64,000 nt of DNA from Chersky-840 sp963810195 (GCA_963810195.1 CAWEMO010000001.1:868001-932000), one strand, 5' to 3'. Counted from the first letter of the stretch, positions 15,827 through 24,528 are shown. Numbers and translations: made by a program. Notes: a model not told the origin generated them from the letters alone.

Positions 15827-18295
15827 CTACGTGACCGAGCGCGCCCCGGCGGGGTTGCGCACCAGGCTCCTCCAGGCGACGAGGGCCAGGAGGTAGGCCG
15901 CGAGCCCGAGCCACAGCACCACGTGGAACCCGTAGGCCATCGACAGGAGGGTGGCCAGGACCGCACCGATCACCGAGGCGAAGCCGTTCACGGCCCAACC
16001 CCAGGCCACGTACTCGCGCGGCGCGTCGCTCATGGCCGAGACGCTTCCGACGCCGAGCGGCATGAACATGCCCAGGCAGACTCCGAGCGGCGCCAGGAGC
16101 ACGAAGGCGATCGGCACCCGCAGGGCCATGGGGAGACCCAGGAGCCCGTCGGTGAGGGGCGTGAGCCCGAATACGTAGAACACGGTGAGCCCGGTGATCG
16201 CGCCCAGAAGGGCGGGGACGGCGCGTCGGTGGTGCCCGAATGTGCGACTGAGCAGGGCGCCCACGCCCGTGAAGATCAGAAGCGACATCAGTGTCACGGT
16301 CAGCGCGTAGGTGGGGTAGCCGAGAAAGAGGTTGAGCAGCTGCATGAGCGTCACCTCGAAGAACATGAACCCGAGACCGATCGCGGCGAAGAAGAGCGCC
16401 GAGTTCCGCTTGCGCGGCAAGCGTCGCCACGTGGACCGGATGGCGACGAACGGCAACAACAGGAACACAGCCGAGATCACGGCGGCCACGGCGAAGAGGA
16501 ACACGAGGACGCGCTCACCCACCTGGTACTCGCGGTCCGAGCCCGTGATGGGATGGAAGAAATCGCGCAGGACGGTTCCGAAGCGGGCGAAGTGCCAGAA
16601 GTACGGGTCGTTGTCGGTCGTCGGCACCACGTTGTACCGGTATGTGGAGAGAAAGGACCGCAACTGCGCAGGGGTGCTCGAGACGACCGTGTCCACCGGG
16701 TTCCTGCTCACGGGATGGTCCGGCGCGTACTGCAAGGTGGTTCCCGGGACCGCTTTCAGTGACGTGACGAAGCCGTTGACCTCGGAGGCCGAGAGCGGGG
16801 CACGCTGGACGATGATGGTGGACAAGGTGAACGAGCCGAAGAAGCGGGCCGGGGAGCTCGCCACCAGGATGTGGTCCTCGGGGTCGGTGATCCCGATCTC
16901 GGCCAGGGCTTGACGTGCCGTGGCGACGAAACGGGTGGTCCGATAGGGACTGTCCTGGTAGTTGATCTCGCCGAATTGGGCCACGAAGATGCCGTCGGGG
17001 GCGAGGTGGTTCAGGCTGTCGACCACGGCGTTGGTCGTGTAGAGGTAGCTTTCGGAGAGGACGAAGGCGCTGGCGGTGGCGGCGTTCGTGGCCGCGTAGC
17101 TGTCGGGTGCGGGATACCAGATCATGTTGTAGGACCGGTGGCTACGGGCGATGAACGAGCGCCCGTCGGCGTTCACATAGTTGACAGCCGGGTCCTGGGC
17201 GAGGTGCCCGTCGAAGTCGGCGAAGGTGGTCTTCACGAGCTGGTACGTCACGGGATTGAGCTCGACGGCGTCGATGTGCCCGGCCCCGAACCACAACGAC
17301 GCCAGGACCTCGTGCCCGCCGGCGGCGCCGATGATGGCTTCGCGCTGCGGCGGGGCCTTGCTGAGGGCGAACGGGATCGACCGGGGATCGGCACCGAAGT
17401 CGTAATGGGCGAGCGACGCCACGTTGCCGTTCCACCGGTAGATCGCGGACCCGATGATCCCGTCGTGATACAGCGCTCGCACGTCGTGCCCCGCCTGTAC
17501 GGCGTCGACACGGAAGATGGCGTTCCATGCCGAGTAGATGGGCTTGTGGGTCTTGAAGCTGACCTTCGTGGTGTCGAGGCGCTGTGCGGGCAGCAGGTTG
17601 GGGTCCACCACCAAGACCAAGGTGAAGCCGAGCAGAAGGAGGAGGAGGAGAACCGCCATCGGGCGCGTCCGTCCCATGACGATCACCGCAGCCAGCAACA
17701 GGACGGCGGCCGCCAGCATGATGGCGGCGGGCGGCCCGATGGAGTCGGTCAGGTAGATCACGAGAGCGCAGGCGAGCCCGGCTCCCACGAGATCGGCGAA
17801 ATACAGGCTGCCGACTCCTTCAGGCCTGCGGCCGAAGAGCGTGGCGATGACCACGCCGGGTGCCACGAACGGAACGAAGAGGAACAGGCAGATGGCGAGG
17901 AGCTCTCCCATGCTCTTGGCCGACGACCATGTGCCGTAGTTCCAGATGGCCAGTGAGTTGAGCGATACGAAGGCCACCACGACGTAGCTGGCGACGATGC
18001 TCAAGGCCCCGAGCAACAGGCTCCACAACAGGACCGTGTCGGTCCGGGCTTGGCGCAGTCGCCGGGAGACCGTCACCAACACTCCGCCGGTGCCGATGCC
18101 GAGGAGTGCGAGGCCGATGATGAGGTAGGTGTAGTAGTAGAAGAGCTTGTAGGAGATGACCCGCGTGTAACAGACCTCGACGAGCAGGGCGGCAAAGCTC
18201 ACGAGCAGGATCTCGGCGTGGTATCCCTGTCGACGTGCCCGATGCACCGGTGCCGCGCTGACGCGCGTGGCCGGCCGGGTTTCGAGCGTGGTCAC
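15827..18295 (-). CDS. Membrane-embedded spermidine-synthase-like (SpeE-fold) protein
   Basis: An 822-residue protein built as membrane block, SpeE-like methyltransferase-fold domain, membrane block. Residues about 30-230 hold seven or eight helices. The soluble middle shows the spermidine synthase pattern: a glycine-rich IIGAAGGHEVLASLWFG loop, the acidic VELNPVTY that would bind the nucleoside, and NADGRSFIARS. Several helices then fill the last 250 residues, including FAAIGLGFMFFEVTLMQL. The classical aminopropyl-transfer Asp pair is replaced by YPAPDSYAA, so polyamine synthesis is uncertain. GTG 18295 has a TAGACA box 7 nt upstream. It lies 51 bp before the preferred methyltransferase start (3 bp before the longest possible frame), in one operon with it. 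Confidence 0.75.
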   Translation of the reverse strand: MTTLETRPATRVSAAPVHRARRQGYHAEILLVSFAALLVEVCYTRVISYKLFYYYTYLIIGLALLGIGTGGVLVTVSRRLRQARTDTVLLWSLLLGALSIVASYVVVAFVSLNSLAIWNYGTWSSAKSMGELLAICLFLFVPFVAPGVVIATLFGRRPEGVGSLYFADLVGAGLACALVIYLTDSIGPPAAIMLAAAVLLLAAVIVMGRTRPMAVLLLLLLLGFTLVLVVDPNLLPAQRLDTTKVSFKTHKPIYSAWNAIFRVDAVQAGHDVRALYHDGIIGSAIYRWNGNVASLAHYDFGADPRSIPFALSKAPPQREAIIGAAGGHEVLASLWFGAGHIDAVELNPVTYQLVKTTFADFDGHLAQDPAVNYVNADGRSFIARSHRSYNMIWYPAPDSYAATNAATASAFVLSESYLYTTNAVVDSLNHLAPDGIFVAQFGEINYQDSPYRTTRFVATARQALAEIGITDPEDHILVASSPARFFGSFTLSTIIVQRAPLSASEVNGFVTSLKAVPGTTLQYAPDHPVSRNPVDTVVSSTPAQLRSFLSTYRYNVVPTTDNDPYFWHFARFGTVLRDFFHPITGSDREYQVGERVLVFLFAVAAVISAVFLLLPFVAIRSTWRRLPRKRNSALFFAAIGLGFMFFEVTLMQLLNLFLGYPTYALTVTLMSLLIFTGVGALLSRTFGHHRRAVPALLGAITGLTVFYVFGLTPLTDGLLGLPMALRVPIAFVLLAPLGVCLGMFMPLGVGSVSAMSDAPREYVAWGWAVNGFASVIGAVLATLLSMAYGFHVVLWLGLAAYLLALVAWRSLVRNPAGARSVT

Positions 18296-18302
18296 GGTCG
18301 CT

Positions 18303-18308
18303 TGTCTA
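18303..18308 (-). promoter_or_regulatory. -10-like box TAGACA before SpeE-like gene
   Basis: TAGACA on the minus strand is followed by AGCGACC (7 nt) and GTG 18295. The final A departs from the usual T of the box. Confidence 0.3.
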
Positions 18309-18387
18309 CCACGCGCCCGCGCGCGATCGGCGTCTCGCGCTGTTCCGCCGTGAGCTTACGCGCGCCCGATGATCAGCATGTGGGATG

Positions 18388-18855
18388 TCATCGTCCCGGG
18401 GAGATGTAACGGGCGGTCGCGACCTTGCCCTTTCGGAAGTCGAGGACCCACACGCAACCCTTGAGACCCGGAGGGCGTCGGCTGAGCCGAATGCCGTCCT
18501 CTGACGCCAGCGCGGCCAGCACGTCCCCGATGACTTCGCCGTGCGTGCACAGCACGACGGGGCCCGGCGACTCCGAAGTGGAGAGGTCCCTGACCCGGTC
18601 GAGCGCCTGGCGTCCTGCATTGGGCGTGAGGGCGGCGTCCTCCACCACCTCGAGCCCCGTCTTGGAGGCGATGAGCTCCATCGTCTGGAGACAGCGCGTG
18701 TGCGGGCTCGACACGAGGAGCGTCGGCTTCAGCGGGACGATGACCCCCACCAGGTGCCGGGCCTGGCGCCTCCCCCGGTCGTCGAGGGGACGGAGCCGGT
18801 CGTCGCCGGCCCATCCTTCTTTCGTCCCGGCGTGGCCGTGACGCACGAGCAACAT
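18388..18855 (-). CDS. Histidine phosphatase family protein (SixA-like)
   Basis: A 155-residue single-domain protein. The RHG catalytic motif is at the start (LLVRHGHAGTKEG), with the nucleophilic His near residue 6. The second catalytic His is in VLCTHGEVIGDVLAAL near residue 108. The length fits SixA-type phosphohistidine phosphatases and short phosphoglycerate-mutase-like phosphatases. The frame is open upstream, but ATG 18855 begins exactly at the conserved first strand. It is followed 92 bp later by the SpeE-like gene. Target unknown. Confidence 0.85.
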   Translation of the reverse strand: MLLVRHGHAGTKEGWAGDDRLRPLDDRGRRQARHLVGVIVPLKPTLLVSSPHTRCLQTMELIASKTGLEVVEDAALTPNAGRQALDRVRDLSTSESPGPVVLCTHGEVIGDVLAALASEDGIRLSRRPPGLKGCVWVLDFRKGKVATARYISPGR

Positions 18856-18955
18856 CCGCACGGCGTCAATGATGCCTGGTGGACGGCGCCGGGGTCGCCG
18901 TATTGCGCGTGGTGATCCGGGCCGAGCCCGGTTGGTGCCTGGCGGGGGCCGACAA

Positions 18956-18988
18956 GCTCCGGTAATTCGCCACGTTGCTCCGGTAACC
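18956..18988 (+). promoter_or_regulatory. Promoter region with direct repeat GCTCCGGTAA and -10 TAACCT
   Basis: GCTCCGGTAA occurs at 18956-18965 and again at 18977-18986, 21 bp apart, about two helical turns. The second copy runs into TAACCT (18983-18988), a plausible -10 box giving a leader of about 25-30 nt with GAGGAGG before the GTG at 19022. Confidence 0.4.
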
Positions 18989-19021
18989 TCGGGGGAGATC
19001 GAGTCGAGGAGGGCGCAGGTC

Positions 19022-19411
19022 GTGCCGTGGGAGCCGATCGCGATCACGAGCAAGGACGCCGTCGACGTCGAGGGGGACGAGGTCCAGGTGGTGTGGTCGC
19101 TCAACCGACGGCCCACCAGCGATTGGGCCCGCGAGTTCCGCAGTGCCGCCGTGCCCCGCACCGGCTCGCCCCACTTCGTCGACATGCCTTCACCTGACAT
19201 CCGCAGTGGCGGGACGATCCACTGGACGGTGCCGGCTGCGGACCTTCGGGGGGCCGTGCAGTACGTCAAGACGTGCGTGGAGGCCGCCAACGAGGGCTAC
19301 CACCGGCTGCTCGTGCACCGCGAGCAGGAGCACAGACGCCGCGAGGAAGAGGAGCGAGCCAAGGCACTCCGGCTCCAGGCGGCGCAGCAGGCGTTGAACG
19401 CCCTGGACTGA
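19022..19411 (+). CDS. Small conserved hypothetical protein (129 residues) with charged C-terminal helix
   Basis: I do not recognise a named family. GTG 19022 is preceded by a good GAGGAGG ribosome binding site about 10 nt away, so it is preferred over longer open-frame starts. The protein is soluble. It has an N-terminal half with DVEGDEVQVVWSLNRRPTSDWAREF and a C-terminal stretch very rich in Arg, Glu and Ala (about residues 90-129, REQEHRRREEEERAKALR) that should form a long helix or short coiled coil. Base composition matches its neighbours. Its role is unknown; it stands alone on the plus strand between the phosphatase and the Lon-N gene. Confidence 0.6.
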   Translation: MPWEPIAITSKDAVDVEGDEVQVVWSLNRRPTSDWAREFRSAAVPRTGSPHFVDMPSPDIRSGGTIHWTVPAADLRGAVQYVKTCVEAANEGYHRLLVHREQEHRRREEEERAKALRLQAAQQALNALD

Positions 19412-19471
19412 CGCTGGCGGGCCCACGCCGAAGCGCCCCTATCGGCGACGCAGTGCGGGTGCGGGGCGGCG

Positions 19472-20095
19472 TCAACCACCGGCCAGGATGCGGCGAACGT
19501 CGTCACCGAGGGCGCGCAGAAGCTCGAGGAGCAGTTGCAGCCGATCCCTCGGCCCGGGAGTCTCGAGCAGTCGTTGCCGGTCCAAGGCGTTGAACGGCGC
19601 CAGCGCGCACACCCGCCAGGCGATCTCGTCGGGAGAGCCACCCAGAGAGAGCCCCGCCGGGATGGCCGGCACCTCGCCGAGCTCCGACAGCAGGGCGCGG
19701 ACGCGCCGCAGCTCGACCTGCGCGAGGCGCAACTCGTCGCAGTCGTCGACAGGCGAGCGCCCCGCCTCCTCGACGTAGGCACTCGGGTAGGGCCTGTCGT
19801 CCAACCACCGCGTCACCCGGAGAAGCTCCTGCCCGCGCACGACCAGGTGCCATCGACCGTCGGGTTGCGGTTCGGCCACCTCGATGCACGCCTCGGTCCC
19901 CACGTCGTTGCGCTCGTCCCCGCCCCCGACCTCCGAGCCCCGGGAGATGAGGACCACGCCGAGACGACCGTCGGCGGCGAGACAGTCCGCCACCAAACTG
20001 CGGTAGCGGGGCTCGAAGACGTGCAGAGGCAGCCGGTCGTAGGGGAAGAGCACGGTGGACACGGGGAACATGGGAAGTCGCCGCTCCGGGGCCAT
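19472..20095 (-). CDS. Lon substrate-binding (LON N-terminal) domain protein
   Basis: A 207-residue stand-alone version of the Lon protease N-terminal domain, with no ATPase or protease part. The family start is clear: LPMFPVSTVLFPYDRLPLHV, then FEPRYRSLVADCL and GRLGVVLISRGSEVGG. A helical C-terminal half follows. Actinobacteria commonly carry such proteins; substrate recognition is suspected but the function is not settled. ATG 20095 is chosen; an in-frame TTG at 20101 is also possible. Confidence 0.85.
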   Translation of the reverse strand: MAPERRLPMFPVSTVLFPYDRLPLHVFEPRYRSLVADCLAADGRLGVVLISRGSEVGGGDERNDVGTEACIEVAEPQPDGRWHLVVRGQELLRVTRWLDDRPYPSAYVEEAGRSPVDDCDELRLAQVELRRVRALLSELGEVPAIPAGLSLGGSPDEIAWRVCALAPFNALDRQRLLETPGPRDRLQLLLELLRALGDDVRRILAGG

Positions 20096-20369
20096 CCCCA
20101 AGGATGCCTCGATGGGGCTGGTGGGGGCCCGGTGCGTCCCTGCCGGAAAGGACGGAGGGGGTGTGCCATCCTCTGACGCTCCGTGGCCGTCCGAGCCGGA
20201 ATTGGATCAACGTTGTGAGTAAGTTGGGACACTAGTGGGGCAAAGAGCCCACAATCAGTGAAGTACGGGGGACTGGGAGTGACGCGGCGGCGCAGCGGTC
20301 GGCGGACAGCGCTGCGCCGGGGATGGGAACGTCCGGGTCACGAGGTCTGAGACGGCCTGAGAGAGGCAA
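20096..20369. other. Intergenic region between Lon-N gene and diguanylate cyclase gene
   Basis: This 274-bp divergent gap includes a noticeably less GC-rich stretch near 20200-20270 with TTGGAT, TTGTGA and CACTAG elements that could be promoter parts for the cyclase gene. I cannot assign a confident -35/-10 pair. No hairpin or small gene is evident. Confidence 0.3.
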
Positions 20370-21248
20370 TTGGCAACCGACGAAGGCGAGCTGGGGGCCG
20401 ACGACGAGCGCAACGACCTTCGCCAGGAGGTCCGGCAGCTGCGCGACCGCCTGACCAACGTCGAGGGCCACTTCCGGGGCGTCGTCGACAACAGCACCGA
20501 CGGGGTGATCGTGGTCAACCGCGACGGCATCGTGGTCTTCGCCAACACCGCGGCCGCCGTGATGCTGGGGACGACCCGCTCGCACCTGGTCGGGAAGGCG
20601 GCGAGCTTTCCGGTGGTCTCCACGACGTCGCGACGGCCCGATCACGACGTCTTCCTGGCCGACATGCGTGTGCTGGCCACCGACTGGGACGACGAACCGG
20701 CCGTGTTGGCCCTCATCCGCGACATCACCGAGCGGTCCATGGCCGACGCCGAGATGGCGTTCCGCGCCACCCACGACCCGGTCACCGGGCTTCCCAACCG
20801 CTACCTGCTCGACGACCGCATGAAGCAGGCGCTGGCGAGGGACCGGCGCGAGCCGAGGACCCTGGGCGTCTTGTTCTGCGACGTCGACGGGCTCAAGGGC
20901 ATCAACGACCGGCTCGGCCACGCTGTCGGGGACCAGGTGCTCATGGAGACGGCGAGGCGTATCGAAGCGGTCATCAGGCCGGCGGACACCGCCGCCCATC
21001 TGGGTGGGGACGAGTTCGTCGTCCTGTGCGAGAGCATCGACGAGGACGGTGCCACCGCGGTGGCGACGCGGGTGGAGACGGCCTTCGACGTCCCGATGAC
21101 GGTCGACGGCGCGGAGCTCAGCGTGGGCGTGAGCGTCGGCCTGGCCATGACGAGCGACCCGGACATGCTTCCCGCCGACCTCCTGGCCGAGGCGGATCAC
21201 GCCATGTACCGAACCAAGCAGCGCCGCCGCCGCCAGTCAGCTCACTGA
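20370..21248 (+). CDS. PAS-GGDEF diguanylate cyclase
   Basis: A 292-residue soluble protein that would make cyclic di-GMP from two GTP. TTG 20370 is preceded by GAGAGG and an acidic start. A short heptad-like helix (LRQEVRQLRDRLTNVEGHF) leads into a PAS sensor domain (about residues 30-125, VVDNSTDGVIVVNRDGIVVFAN). A GGDEF domain begins at ATHDPVTGLPNRYLLDDR. The active-site loop is an intact LGGDEFVVL near residue 212, and RPAD exactly five residues before GGDEF is a canonical inhibitory I-site, so feedback control by cyclic di-GMP is expected. There is no membrane segment or EAL domain. Its end overlaps the convergent membrane gene by 12 bp. Confidence 0.92.
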   Translation: MATDEGELGADDERNDLRQEVRQLRDRLTNVEGHFRGVVDNSTDGVIVVNRDGIVVFANTAAAVMLGTTRSHLVGKAASFPVVSTTSRRPDHDVFLADMRVLATDWDDEPAVLALIRDITERSMADAEMAFRATHDPVTGLPNRYLLDDRMKQALARDRREPRTLGVLFCDVDGLKGINDRLGHAVGDQVLMETARRIEAVIRPADTAAHLGGDEFVVLCESIDEDGATAVATRVETAFDVPMTVDGAELSVGVSVGLAMTSDPDMLPADLLAEADHAMYRTKQRRRRQSAH

Positions 21249-23519
21249 GCTGCTCGGCTCGGTGACGACCGGCACGCGGCCCGGGTTGCGCCTCGGAGGT
21301 CGGGCGCGAAGCGGAACGCAGACCCACAGCAGTGCGGCCAGCGCCAGGATGAGCACGACGAGAAGCTCGGGGTAGTAGGCGAAGCCCACGTAGCTGAACA
21401 CGATCCGGTGCACCCCCGGCCCGACCGAGACTCCGACGACGGCCGGGGCGAGCATCTGGGTCGCCACCCGACGGCCGTCGACGTGGACGGTCCACCCCGG
21501 ATCGAACGACGCGCTCAGGGCGACCACGGCGCGCCGGTGCGCCACGACCGTCGCGCTGACCACGCCGTCGGGGAGGTCGTCGTCCTCTTGGCGGACGGTG
21601 CCGGCCGGGCCCGACACACCCGTGCCCGAGGGGATGCTGAGCGGCGCGGGGGCGCTGGTGCCGTAGGCGACGGCCAGGTAGCGGCCCTCTTCCGGGAGGT
21701 CCGAGCGCAGGTACGGGACGCTCATCACCCCGACGTTCGTCCGATCGGCGCTGAGCACTCCGACGGTGTCGACCACCCGCAGGTATCCCCTGGCGGGCAG
21801 GACCCACAGCCGGTAGGGGCCGGCAGACATGACGAGCCGGGCCGGCACGGGAGGGGGATGGCCGGCGGGCAACACCATGTATCGCACGGCGAAGAGGGCG
21901 AAGTCGCCGGGGACGTCCTCGTCGAAGAAGTACTCGGGGTCGGTCATGAGCGACGCCGTGCGGAGCGTGTAGCCCACCTCGTCGACGTCGCGGCTCTCGA
22001 GGAACTTGAACACGGGGACGGCTCCCACCCTGAAGGTGGAGCCCCAGTTGGAGGGCATCCCCGCGTACACGCGCCCACCCCCGTGGCCCTCCACGTAGTC
22101 GACGAGGCGGTCGACCTCGGCCCCCTGGGTGCGGTCGGCCGCACTCTGGTCGGCGATGGCCTGGGCGTTGGACGACGCGAAGGAACCGATCTGGGACCAT
22201 GCCGGCGCCAGGGCGGCGACCCCGGCGGCGCACGACAGCACGACGAGGGTGATGCGCCCGCGCGGTGCGCTCGCCCGTGTCGAGGCTCGTGGCCATGTCC
22301 GGGCGATGGCGCGCCAGGCGGCGCGCACCAGCGCGGCCCCGCCCATCCCGGCCAGGTACAGGCCCGCCAGCTGTATCCCCATCATGAAGCGGCGCATGAA
22401 GATGTCCGTGCTCCCGGGGAGGAGCCTGGTGAGGGAACCGAAGGTGGTGCGGCCGAAGGACAGCAGGAGGCTCATGACGAGCAACGCCACGAGGGCACGG
22501 CCTGGACCGTCGGTGCGCCAACGGCGTAGACAGAGCACCAGGCCAGCACCGGCGAGGACGGAGACGACCGGAGCCCGGTGCGCATCGAGGAGTTGGCCAC
22601 TCACGAGCCACGTCATCACCTGCCTGGCCCCGTAGCCGTTCACGAGGGGCGTGTGGGCGAGGATCTCGTTGGTGGCCGCCCACCGGCCGTTGACGACGAC
22701 CGGAAACGTCACCCACGCGGACAGCGCCAGTGCCCCCAACGCGACACCGGCGGCCCGCGCCAGGCGGGCGCGCAGAGCGCTCGGGGTGAGGAAGGGGAAG
22801 ATGGCGATCGGGATGAGGGCGAGATATCCGGTCTCGAAGTGCATGGCGACGGTGAGGGCGACGAAGACCGCGGCCGGGAGCACGGCACGGCGCGACGACA
22901 TGGCACGCCACGTGCATGCCCAGGCGAGGGGAAGTGTCCATGACGCCCACAGCTGGGCCCACACGCCGTACCCGATCCAGACATAGGCCTTGGGCTCGTA
23001 GCCGACACCGACCGCGCTCATGAGCAACGGGGCAGCCGCCGCGGTGAGCAGCGATGCTCCCACGCCGAGGTCGAAGAGCCTGGCCGACCAGTACACCGAC
23101 AGGGGCCACAGCGAGAGCAGCAGGTACAAGCTGATCCGGAAGGCGGCATTGCCACCGGTCGCCAACCCGAGGGCCCCGGTCACCATGGACGGCAAGCTCT
23201 GGTAGTGGAGGAACTGGGGTGATCCCAGGCCCAGATAGGGGAACCAGCTCGTGAGGGGCAGATGCCCTTCCTGCAGACGCCTCGTGGCGAAGCGCACCAT
23301 CTGCTCGTGCACGGAGCTGTCGTCGAGATACGGGACGCCCGTGAGCTCCGAACGCCAGCTCCACAGGCCCCACGCCACCACCGCGCCCAGCACCACCGCC
23401 GGGGTCACCCGCTCGACGCGCCGCTCGGCGCCAGGGCCGACCGGTTGGGCATGGGCGCCGGACCTTTCGGCGTGGCGGCCGCGACGAGAGCCGGTGAGGC
23501 GCACCATGACCGTCATCAT
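21237..23519 (-). CDS. Large GT-C-like polytopic membrane protein
   Basis: A 760-residue protein with a basic soluble start, a first helix near residue 40, about 12 more helices to residue 440, and a large extracytoplasmic C-terminal domain closed by one helix near residue 730. The first loop contains TGVPYLDDSSVHEQMV with the acidic pair expected of a polyprenyl-phosphate-sugar transferase. The C-terminal domain ends with the FDPGWTVHVDGRRV module also seen in the YfhO-type proteins of this window. It may belong to the family annotated as membrane proteins related to 6-pyruvoyl-tetrahydropterin synthase, a name that says nothing about function. Probably a surface-glycan transferase. The start may also be 23516 or 23507. 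Confidence 0.7.
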   Translation of the reverse strand: MMTVMVRLTGSRRGRHAERSGAHAQPVGPGAERRVERVTPAVVLGAVVAWGLWSWRSELTGVPYLDDSSVHEQMVRFATRRLQEGHLPLTSWFPYLGLGSPQFLHYQSLPSMVTGALGLATGGNAAFRISLYLLLSLWPLSVYWSARLFDLGVGASLLTAAAAPLLMSAVGVGYEPKAYVWIGYGVWAQLWASWTLPLAWACTWRAMSSRRAVLPAAVFVALTVAMHFETGYLALIPIAIFPFLTPSALRARLARAAGVALGALALSAWVTFPVVVNGRWAATNEILAHTPLVNGYGARQVMTWLVSGQLLDAHRAPVVSVLAGAGLVLCLRRWRTDGPGRALVALLVMSLLLSFGRTTFGSLTRLLPGSTDIFMRRFMMGIQLAGLYLAGMGGAALVRAAWRAIARTWPRASTRASAPRGRITLVVLSCAAGVAALAPAWSQIGSFASSNAQAIADQSAADRTQGAEVDRLVDYVEGHGGGRVYAGMPSNWGSTFRVGAVPVFKFLESRDVDEVGYTLRTASLMTDPEYFFDEDVPGDFALFAVRYMVLPAGHPPPVPARLVMSAGPYRLWVLPARGYLRVVDTVGVLSADRTNVGVMSVPYLRSDLPEEGRYLAVAYGTSAPAPLSIPSGTGVSGPAGTVRQEDDDLPDGVVSATVVAHRRAVVALSASFDPGWTVHVDGRRVATQMLAPAVVGVSVGPGVHRIVFSYVGFAYYPELLVVLILALAALLWVCVPLRARPPRRNPGRVPVVTEPSSSVS

Positions 23520-23595
23520 GGCCCGGGCCCCGCGTGAACCCGCGGAGGTGGGGTGTGCATCACCGGATGAGGGCAGCGGGCCCGGGTGAGGGTCC

Positions 23596-24333
23596 CTACG
23601 CGGGCTTCTTGGCCTTGTGGGCGCGGTGCTTCCCCGAATGGTGGCCCTTCTTCGCCTTCTTCTTGTGCTTCGTCACGGACGGGGTCTTGGTGCCCGGTGC
23701 TGGTGCCGGTCCCGGGCCGGTGCCGGTGCCGGTGCCGGTGCCCGTGCCGGTCCCCGTGCCGGTCCCCGTGCCGGTCCCCGTGCCGGTGCCCGTGCCAGTG
23801 CCCGTGTTGGATTGCGCCGGTTGTGTCGGCCCCGGAGTCGGGGAGTAGATGCCCGCCCCGGCGTTCGTGCTGGCGATCTGCCAACGCAACGTCGGCTTCA
23901 CCAGGATCTCGAGCATCGCCGGGACCGTGCCCGTCGGCACCTGGAAGTACTCGCAACCCTGCGCGCTCTGATTGGGATCGACCGGTGCGAACAAGCCGAG
24001 CCCCGCGCACTCGGGGACGATCGCCCCGCTGTTGTTGTCGGGGCTGAAGGTGTGGCCGCTCGTGTCAGTCAGCAAGGACGCGACCGAGAGCGTCGAGTAC
24101 GTGGCCGTGGCACTCGACGTGTTGTGCAGCGTGAGCACCGTCACCGCCAGTTGGCCGGCGGGGTCGAGGATCACGTTGTCCAAGGTGATCTGGACGCCCG
24201 AAGCCTGAAGGGTGCTCCCGACCTTCCCCATCGTCGCGGCGGTCGGTGTCGCACTCGGATGCGAGCAGCCCGCGAGACACAGGGCGAGGACGAGGAGCCA
24301 GGCGATCGGGCGGTCGCGGACCAGCGTCGTCAT
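23596..24333 (-). CDS. Lipoprotein with Thr-Gly repeat and Lys/His-rich tail
   Basis: A 245-residue exported lipoprotein. Residues 1-25 form a signal peptide ending in the lipobox LCLAGC, with the lipidated Cys. A globular domain of about 130 residues follows (QITLDNVILDPAGQLAVTVLTLHNTS and later SAQGCEYFQVPTGTVP), resembling beta-sandwich domains such as DUF4352. After it come a run of about 16 Thr-Gly pairs, a Pro/Ala stretch and a strongly basic end (KHKKKAKKGHHSGKH). The basic tail could bind anionic wall polymers, such as sulfated glycans (inference). ATG 24333 is the start that places the signal peptide first. It lies 76 bp before the GT-C-like gene on the same strand. Confidence 0.75.
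   Translation of the reverse strand: MTTLVRDRPIAWLLVLALCLAGCSHPSATPTAATMGKVGSTLQASGVQITLDNVILDPAGQLAVTVLTLHNTSSATATYSTLSVASLLTDTSGHTFSPDNNSGAIVPECAGLGLFAPVDPNQSAQGCEYFQVPTGTVPAMLEILVKPTLRWQIASTNAGAGIYSPTPGPTQPAQSNTGTGTGTGTGTGTGTGTGTGTGTGTGTGTGPGPAPAPGTKTPSVTKHKKKAKKGHHSGKHRAHKAKKPA
23717..23808 (-). repeat. Hexanucleotide repeat encoding (Thr-Gly)n
   Basis: About 15 imperfect 6-bp units (GGCACC/GGCACG on the coding strand) encode the Thr-Gly run of the lipoprotein. Copy changes keep the reading frame, so length variation between strains is likely. Confidence 0.85.
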
Positions 24334-24514
24334 GGCCCCCCCGTCCTCAGACCGCCACCGGCGGCACCGGCGCACTCCACCCAGCCCCAGTCTCGTTTTC
24401 CGGGCGTTTTCGCCCTCCCCAGATTACCCGTCCCGACACGACATCGGGAGCCGGGACCTGCAAAAACACGCTGGCGGTGCCTGGCACGTCGGAACTGAGG
24501 AAGACCCCCCCGGC

Positions 24515-24520
24515 TATGAT
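24515..24520 (+). promoter_or_regulatory. -10 box TATGAT, leaderless start of membrane GT gene
   Basis: TATGAT, one base from the TATAAT consensus, ends 8 nt before ATG 24529 and 5 nt before an in-frame TTG. No -35 close to consensus is visible. Confidence 0.55.
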
Positions 24521-24528
24521 GTTCGTTG

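Noticed and set aside
15827..16430. Open frame running upstream of the GT39-like gene, making it appear 985 residues long
   Set aside because: The upstream part is Arg/Pro-rich nonsense antisense or out of frame with the methyltransferase and SpeE-like genes; ATG 14891 gives a normal GT39 length and a 4-bp overlap.
21118..23373. A 751-codon minus-strand frame overlapping the 760-residue membrane protein
   Set aside because: It shares the strand but is in another frame, is Arg/Gly/Pro-rich and lacks hydrophobic helices; the other frame has regular membrane segments.
23717..23808. Possible CRISPR or regulatory repeat array
   Set aside because: The unit is only 6 bp without spacers and lies in frame in a lipoprotein gene as Thr-Gly codons.
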